Assembly (NCBI GenBank): GCA_024235935.1
Contig: JACKLL010000010.1
Span: forward strand, 103,215 to 167,214
DNA: 64,000 bases
From: Rhodoferax sp.
GTDB lineage: Bacteria > Pseudomonadota > Gammaproteobacteria > Burkholderiales > Burkholderiaceae_C
Reading direction: 5' to 3'
Shown here: one piece after another, positions 60,208-64,000 of the stretch
Layout: the number at the start of each line of letters is the position of its first letter
Numbering within the stretch: position 1 is the first letter of the stretch
Notes under the pieces: generated by a model
What the model was told of the DNA's origin: nothing
The model's database searches: none
The model's input: only the letters and a program-made list of their open reading frames with translations
Made by a program: the position numbers and the translations under genes

Positions 60208-61227
60208 GTGGCCACCCTTGAACTCGACCACATCGTCAAGACCTTTGCCCAGACCACCATCCTGCATGGCATCGACCTGTCGGTCGACGACGGGCAGTTC
60301 GTCGTCTTCGTCGGCCCTTCGGGATGCGGCAAGTCGACCCTGCTGCGGGTGATCGCAGGGCTGGAGACGCCAAGCTCCGGCACGGTCCGCATCGACGGGA
60401 AGGCGGTCAACGCAGTATCGGCTGCGCACCGTGGCTGCGCCATGGTGTTTCAGTCCTATGCCCTGTATCCGCATATGAGCGTGTACGACAACATGGCATT
60501 CGGACTGGAGAACGCCGGCGAGCCACGCGCGCAGATCGATACCAAGGTGCAGGCTGCCGCGAAACTGCTGCGGCTCGATACGCTGCTGCAGCGCAAACCG
60601 ACGCAGCTCTCCGGTGGGCAGCGGCAACGGGTCGCCATCGGCCGTGCCATCGTGCGCGATCCCAAGTTGTTCCTGTTCGACGAGCCGCTGTCTAACCTGG
60701 ATGCCGAGCTGCGCGTGTCGATGCGCGCGGAAATCCGCGAGCTGCATGCCCGGCTCAAGGCGACGATGGTCTATGTGACCCATGACCAGGTCGAAGCCAT
60801 GACCATGGCCGACAAAATCGTCGTGCTGCGTGCCGGCAAGGTCGAGCAGGTGGGCGCGCCGCTGGAGCTGTACAACTTTCCGGTCAACACCTTCGTGGCC
60901 GGTTTCATCGGCAGCCCGCGCATGAATTTTCTGCCGCTGTCGTCGCTGGTGCACCTGCCGGAAATGCCGCGTGGCACGCAGACCATCGGCATCCGGCCCG
61001 AGCATGCGCAGATCGCTGCCGAAGGGCCGCTGCGCATGGCGGTCGACCAGGTCGAGCAACTGGGCTCTACCAGTTTGCTGCATGGTCATGTCGGGGACGA
61101 GAAGACGCCGTTCGAGATGGTCTGCGCCGGCCAGACCGACATCCGGTCCGGCCATGTGGTGCAGGTCGCCTTGCCGCATGCGCATCTGCATTGCTTTGAC
61201 GCGCAGGGCCTGCGCCTGACCGATTGA
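60208..61227 (+). CDS. Sugar ABC transporter ATPase (MsmK/UgpC family)
   Basis: A 339-residue ATPase. Walker A is GPSGCGKST (from residue 36), with LSGGQRQRVAIGRAI, the Walker B FLFDEPLSNLDAEL and the H-loop VTHDQ. A C-terminal TOBE/regulatory domain (NFLPLSSLVHLP onward) is typical of the sugar (UgpC/MalK) group. A GTG start with AGGA upstream gives MATLELDHIV. It powers the permeases encoded just upstream. Confidence 0.96.
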   Translation: MATLELDHIVKTFAQTTILHGIDLSVDDGQFVVFVGPSGCGKSTLLRVIAGLETPSSGTVRIDGKAVNAVSAAHRGCAMVFQSYALYPHMSVYDNMAFGLENAGEPRAQIDTKVQAAAKLLRLDTLLQRKPTQLSGGQRQRVAIGRAIVRDPKLFLFDEPLSNLDAELRVSMRAEIRELHARLKATMVYVTHDQVEAMTMADKIVVLRAGKVEQVGAPLELYNFPVNTFVAGFIGSPRMNFLPLSSLVHLPEMPRGTQTIGIRPEHAQIAAEGPLRMAVDQVEQLGSTSLLHGHVGDEKTPFEMVCAGQTDIRSGHVVQVALPHAHLHCFDAQGLRLTD

Positions 61228-61257
61228 TACGGTCAGGCGCTCCGAGAATTCAGCACC

Positions 61258-63393
61258 ATGAAACCTTTTCGCGCACACGGTACGGCACAGGCCAACGAAC
61301 ACGGCCTGCAGTTGCCGCTGGAAGGCGGCGCAAGCCTGTCGATCGAGATCCTGGAGCCGGCCATGGCGCGGGTGCGCATTCGCCCGGCCGATGGTTACCG
61401 CGAACCCCGGACCTGGGCCGTTGCGCCCCAGCCGGGTGCCGATGTGCCCTGGAGTGGACGCGCGCGTGACGACCTCAGTGGCTTCAGCCGCTCGCCCGCC
61501 AGTGTGCAGCGTCGCGCTGACGGCATCACGCTGCGCACCGGTGCCATGGCGGTGCATCTGCAAAGCGACCCCCTGACCCTGTCCTGGCGTGATGCATCCG
61601 GGCGACTGCTGGTGCAGGACCGCGCCAGCGCCGCCTACATGGCCAGCACCCGTACGCGTGCCGTGCGCCACTACCTGCAACGCGAGGGCGGCGAACGCTA
61701 CTACGGACTGGGTGACAAGACCGGCCCGCTGGACCTGCAGGGGCGGCGCCTGCGCACGCTGGCGATGGACGCGCTGGGCTACGACCCGCAGCGCGGCGAC
61801 CCCTTGTACAAGCACTGGCCCTTTGTCCTGACGCGCGCCGCCGGCGGCGGTTGGAGCGGCATCTATTACGACACGCTGGCGGCCTGTACCTTCGACCTGG
61901 GATGCGAACACGACAACTACCACGGTCTGTACCGCCATGTGGAGATCGACGACGGCGACCTGGACTACTACCTGATGCTGGGTGACACGCCGGCCGCGGT
62001 GATCGCGCAATACGTGCGACTGATCGGCGGCACCGCGTTGCCGCCGCGCTGGTCGCTGGGTTTCGCGCAGACGGCCATGGGGCTGGCCGATGCGCCGGAT
62101 GCGCAGCAGCAGCTCGAGGCCTTCATTGCGCGCATCGATGCCGAGGGCATTCCCTGTTCGGCCTTCCATTACGGCTCCGGCTATTCGTCCCGCGGCAAGC
62201 GGCGCTATGTCTTCACCTGGAACCACGACAAGTTTCCGGATCCAAAGGCCTTGAACCAGCGCTTTCACGATGCCGGCATGCAGGTGGTGGCCAACATCAA
62301 GCCCTGCCTGCTGGACGACCATCCGGCCTATGCCGAGGTGGCGGCGGTGCAGGGCTTTGTGCATGATGCCGCGGGTGCGCCGGTGCTGGAGCCGTTCTGG
62401 GACGGCATGGGCGCACATCTCGACTTCACGCGACCGGCCGCGGTGGCCTGGTGGCAGCAGAAACTGCGGGACCAGGTGCTTGCCTATGGCATCGACGTCG
62501 GCTGGAACGACAACAACGAATACGCCATCCTCGATGACGACGCGGCTTGCGCCGGCGACGGTGTTCCGACACCGATGCACCGGGCGCGGCCACTGCATGC
62601 CTTGCTGATGACGCGTGCGAGCTGCGAGGCGCAGGCACGGCATGCGCCGGGGGAACCGGTGTTCAGCGTCTCACGCGCCGGGCCACCCGGTATTCAACGC
62701 TATGCGCAGACCTGGAGTGGCGACAACACCACCAGCTGGGAGTCGCTGCGCTGGAACATTCGCACGGGATTGCAGATGTCGCTGTCGGGGCTGTTCAACA
62801 CCGGCCACGACGTCGGCGGATTTGCCGGCCCGTCGCCCGACGCCGAGTTGTTCCTGCGCTGGGTCCAGGCCTGCTGCCTCAACCCGCGCATGGTGATGAA
62901 TTCGTGGAAGGCCGACGGAACCAACAACGTGCCGTGGTTGCACCCCCAGGTCAGTGGTGACGTGGCTGCAGCCATCCGGCTGCGCTATACCTTGATGCCC
63001 TATCTGTGGTCGCTGTTCGAGCGTGCGCATCAGCACCATGAGCCCATCATCCGGCCGAGCTTCTACGACTTTCCTGACGACGAGAACTGCTACGCTGACA
63101 GCGATGATTTCATGCTGGGCGCCGACCTGCTGGTAGCGCCGGTGGTGCAAGCGGGCCAGACCACGCGCACCGTTTACCTTCCGGCGGGCCCTGCGGCGTG
63201 GTTTGACTTCCATACCGGTGCGCAGCTGGAAGCAGGGCGCGTCCATACGGTGGCGGCGCCCTGGTCGACCTTGCCGCTGTTTGCGCGGTCTGGCGCATGC
63301 ATCGCGGTGGCCGAGCCCGTGGCGGCCCGGCCCCGGCATGACGACCCGCCGGGCGCGTTGCGCGTATTCCGGCCCGGTGCGCGCTCGGGCTGA
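61258..63393 (+). CDS. Glycoside hydrolase family 31 (alpha-glucosidase/alpha-xylosidase type)
   Basis: A 711-residue glycosidase. The nucleophile is in VGWNDNNEYAI (Asp418, the WxDxNE motif). The acid/base is in TWSGDNTTSWESLRWNI (Asp489), followed by the beta-sandwich C-terminal domain. GH31 enzymes remove alpha-linked glucose, xylose or galactose. Being 31 bases after the ABC ATPase gene, without a signal peptide, it probably works in the cytoplasm on the imported oligosaccharide. Substrate specificity cannot be read safely from sequence. Confidence 0.93.
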   Translation: MKPFRAHGTAQANEHGLQLPLEGGASLSIEILEPAMARVRIRPADGYREPRTWAVAPQPGADVPWSGRARDDLSGFSRSPASVQRRADGITLRTGAMAVHLQSDPLTLSWRDASGRLLVQDRASAAYMASTRTRAVRHYLQREGGERYYGLGDKTGPLDLQGRRLRTLAMDALGYDPQRGDPLYKHWPFVLTRAAGGGWSGIYYDTLAACTFDLGCEHDNYHGLYRHVEIDDGDLDYYLMLGDTPAAVIAQYVRLIGGTALPPRWSLGFAQTAMGLADAPDAQQQLEAFIARIDAEGIPCSAFHYGSGYSSRGKRRYVFTWNHDKFPDPKALNQRFHDAGMQVVANIKPCLLDDHPAYAEVAAVQGFVHDAAGAPVLEPFWDGMGAHLDFTRPAAVAWWQQKLRDQVLAYGIDVGWNDNNEYAILDDDAACAGDGVPTPMHRARPLHALLMTRASCEAQARHAPGEPVFSVSRAGPPGIQRYAQTWSGDNTTSWESLRWNIRTGLQMSLSGLFNTGHDVGGFAGPSPDAELFLRWVQACCLNPRMVMNSWKADGTNNVPWLHPQVSGDVAAAIRLRYTLMPYLWSLFERAHQHHEPIIRPSFYDFPDDENCYADSDDFMLGADLLVAPVVQAGQTTRTVYLPAGPAAWFDFHTGAQLEAGRVHTVAAPWSTLPLFARSGACIAVAEPVAARPRHDDPPGALRVFRPGARSG

Positions 63394-63449
63394 GGCGAGG
63401 CGGCGGGTCGACCGCTGACCGCTGACTGCTTCGCAGCGTCCCTTGCGTC

Positions 63450-64000
63450 TCAATGCGCAATCGACATCACGAGGCGCATCAGGTCGCTTTGTCGGTGGGT
63501 GCCGGTTTTCTCGAAAGCGGACTGCAGCTGCGTTCGCACCGTCGAGATGCCGATGTCGCGCAGCGCGCTGTAGGACTCGGGTGTTGCGCCTTCGGCCAAT
63601 GCCGCCACCAGTCTCGTCTCAGCCGGCGTCAGCTCATATAAAGCGGTCAGCATGGACTTCGGATCGATGGCGGCATGGCCCTCGCGCACCAGCATGCCGG
63701 CTGCGGCCGCGCGGGCCGCTGATGGTGATCGATTGGGCGGTGGCGCCAGCCGGATGACGATGCCACTGCCCGGCGGCCCTGCCAATCGGATCGACAACGA
63801 GAACCCGGGATCGAAGCGATAGCTGCTGCAGGCCTCCAGTGCCCGGGTCAGTGCGACGGTCTGTGCGGCTGCAGCCGCGCGCAACTGGCCATTGCGGACG
63901 AGCATCGGAGTCCAGGTGCCGAACAGCTTTTCGGCGGCAGGGTTGGCCAGCAGCACCTTGCGCTCCCGGGTCAGGACAACCACCGGTGTGGCAACTCGCT
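63450..64000 (-). CDS. LuxR-family helix-turn-helix regulator, C-terminal part (partial)
   Basis: The C-terminal 183 residues of a regulator whose N-terminus lies beyond the right edge; the reading frame is open to the last base of the window. A PAS-like segment (VVVLTRERKVLLANPAAEKLF) is followed by a C-terminal LuxR-type HTH: LTPAETRLVAALAEGATPES, then GISTVRTQLQSAFEKTGTHRQSDLMRL. It converges with the GH31 operon, so a role in controlling it is possible only by proximity. Confidence 0.85.
   Translation of the reverse strand, partial: RVATPVVVLTRERKVLLANPAAEKLFGTWTPMLVRNGQLRAAAAAQTVALTRALEACSSYRFDPGFSLSIRLAGPPGSGIVIRLAPPPNRSPSAARAAAAGMLVREGHAAIDPKSMLTALYELTPAETRLVAALAEGATPESYSALRDIGISTVRTQLQSAFEKTGTHRQSDLMRLVMSIAH

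Noticed and set aside
1..64000. Insertion sequences, CRISPR arrays, tRNA, rRNA or prophage genes
   Set aside because: None seen by eye on either strand; this was not an exhaustive search with covariance models.

Overview
The window looks like a chromosomal segment of a GC-rich betaproteobacterium of the order Burkholderiales. Three things point there: two Bug-type (tripartite tricarboxylate) binding receptors, the housekeeping order lptD-surA-rsmA with an AmgK-type kinase divergent to it, and a PEP-CTERM protein. I saw no tRNA, rRNA, CRISPR array, insertion sequence or phage gene. No stretch longer than 300 bases lacks a gene.

Region 1 (1-11.2 kb, + strand) is an aldarate (galactarate/glucarate) catabolic cluster. 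It holds a DctPQM TRAP transporter cut by the left edge, a 2-hydroxyacid dehydrogenase, an amidohydrolase that may be a galactarolactone-type isomerase or lactonase, 5-dehydro-4-deoxyglucarate dehydratase, a Gfo/Idh/MocA dehydrogenase, 2-oxoglutarate semialdehyde dehydrogenase, galactarate dehydratase and two Bug receptors. Together GarD, KdgD and the semialdehyde dehydrogenase make a complete route from galactarate to 2-oxoglutarate.

Region 2 (11.3-27.9 kb) is mostly housekeeping. On the - strand: transketolase, GAPDH, an EamA transporter, a PhnZ-like HD oxygenase and a kinase/AAA fusion. On the + strand: a MurU-like nucleotidyltransferase, aminopeptidase P, a phytanoyl-CoA dioxygenase-like protein, a LysM-FecR protein overlapping a CHASE2-PAS-GGDEF-EAL signalling protein, and malic enzyme. 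A secreted barnase-like RNase with a barstar-like inhibitor follows (28.0-28.9 kb).

Region 3 (29-40 kb) has rsmA, surA and lptD (- strand), then AmgK, RsmE, an MFS transporter and a YidB-like protein (+), then an alpha/beta hydrolase and an M20 peptidase (-).

Region 4 (40-45.7 kb) and region 5 (52-55.5 kb) appear to be two halves of a non-phosphorylative L-fucose-type pathway. The first has a TRAP transporter, aldose dehydrogenase, sugar lactonase and a PfkB kinase. The second has an unrecognised TIM-barrel-like protein, a FucU mutarotase, a GntR/FCD regulator and a DHDPS-family aldolase. The two halves share a 12-base element, TAACATGTCAGT, placed within predicted promoters. I infer it is the operator of the GntR regulator. 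Between them lie an overlapping MscS / soluble MgtE-CBS / MgtE operon, metY, and a PhoX-like PEP-CTERM protein.

Region 6 (55.5-64 kb) has a CE15-like esterase, a complete sugar ABC importer (binding protein, two permeases, ATPase) and a GH31 glycosidase, with a LuxR-type regulator cut by the right edge.
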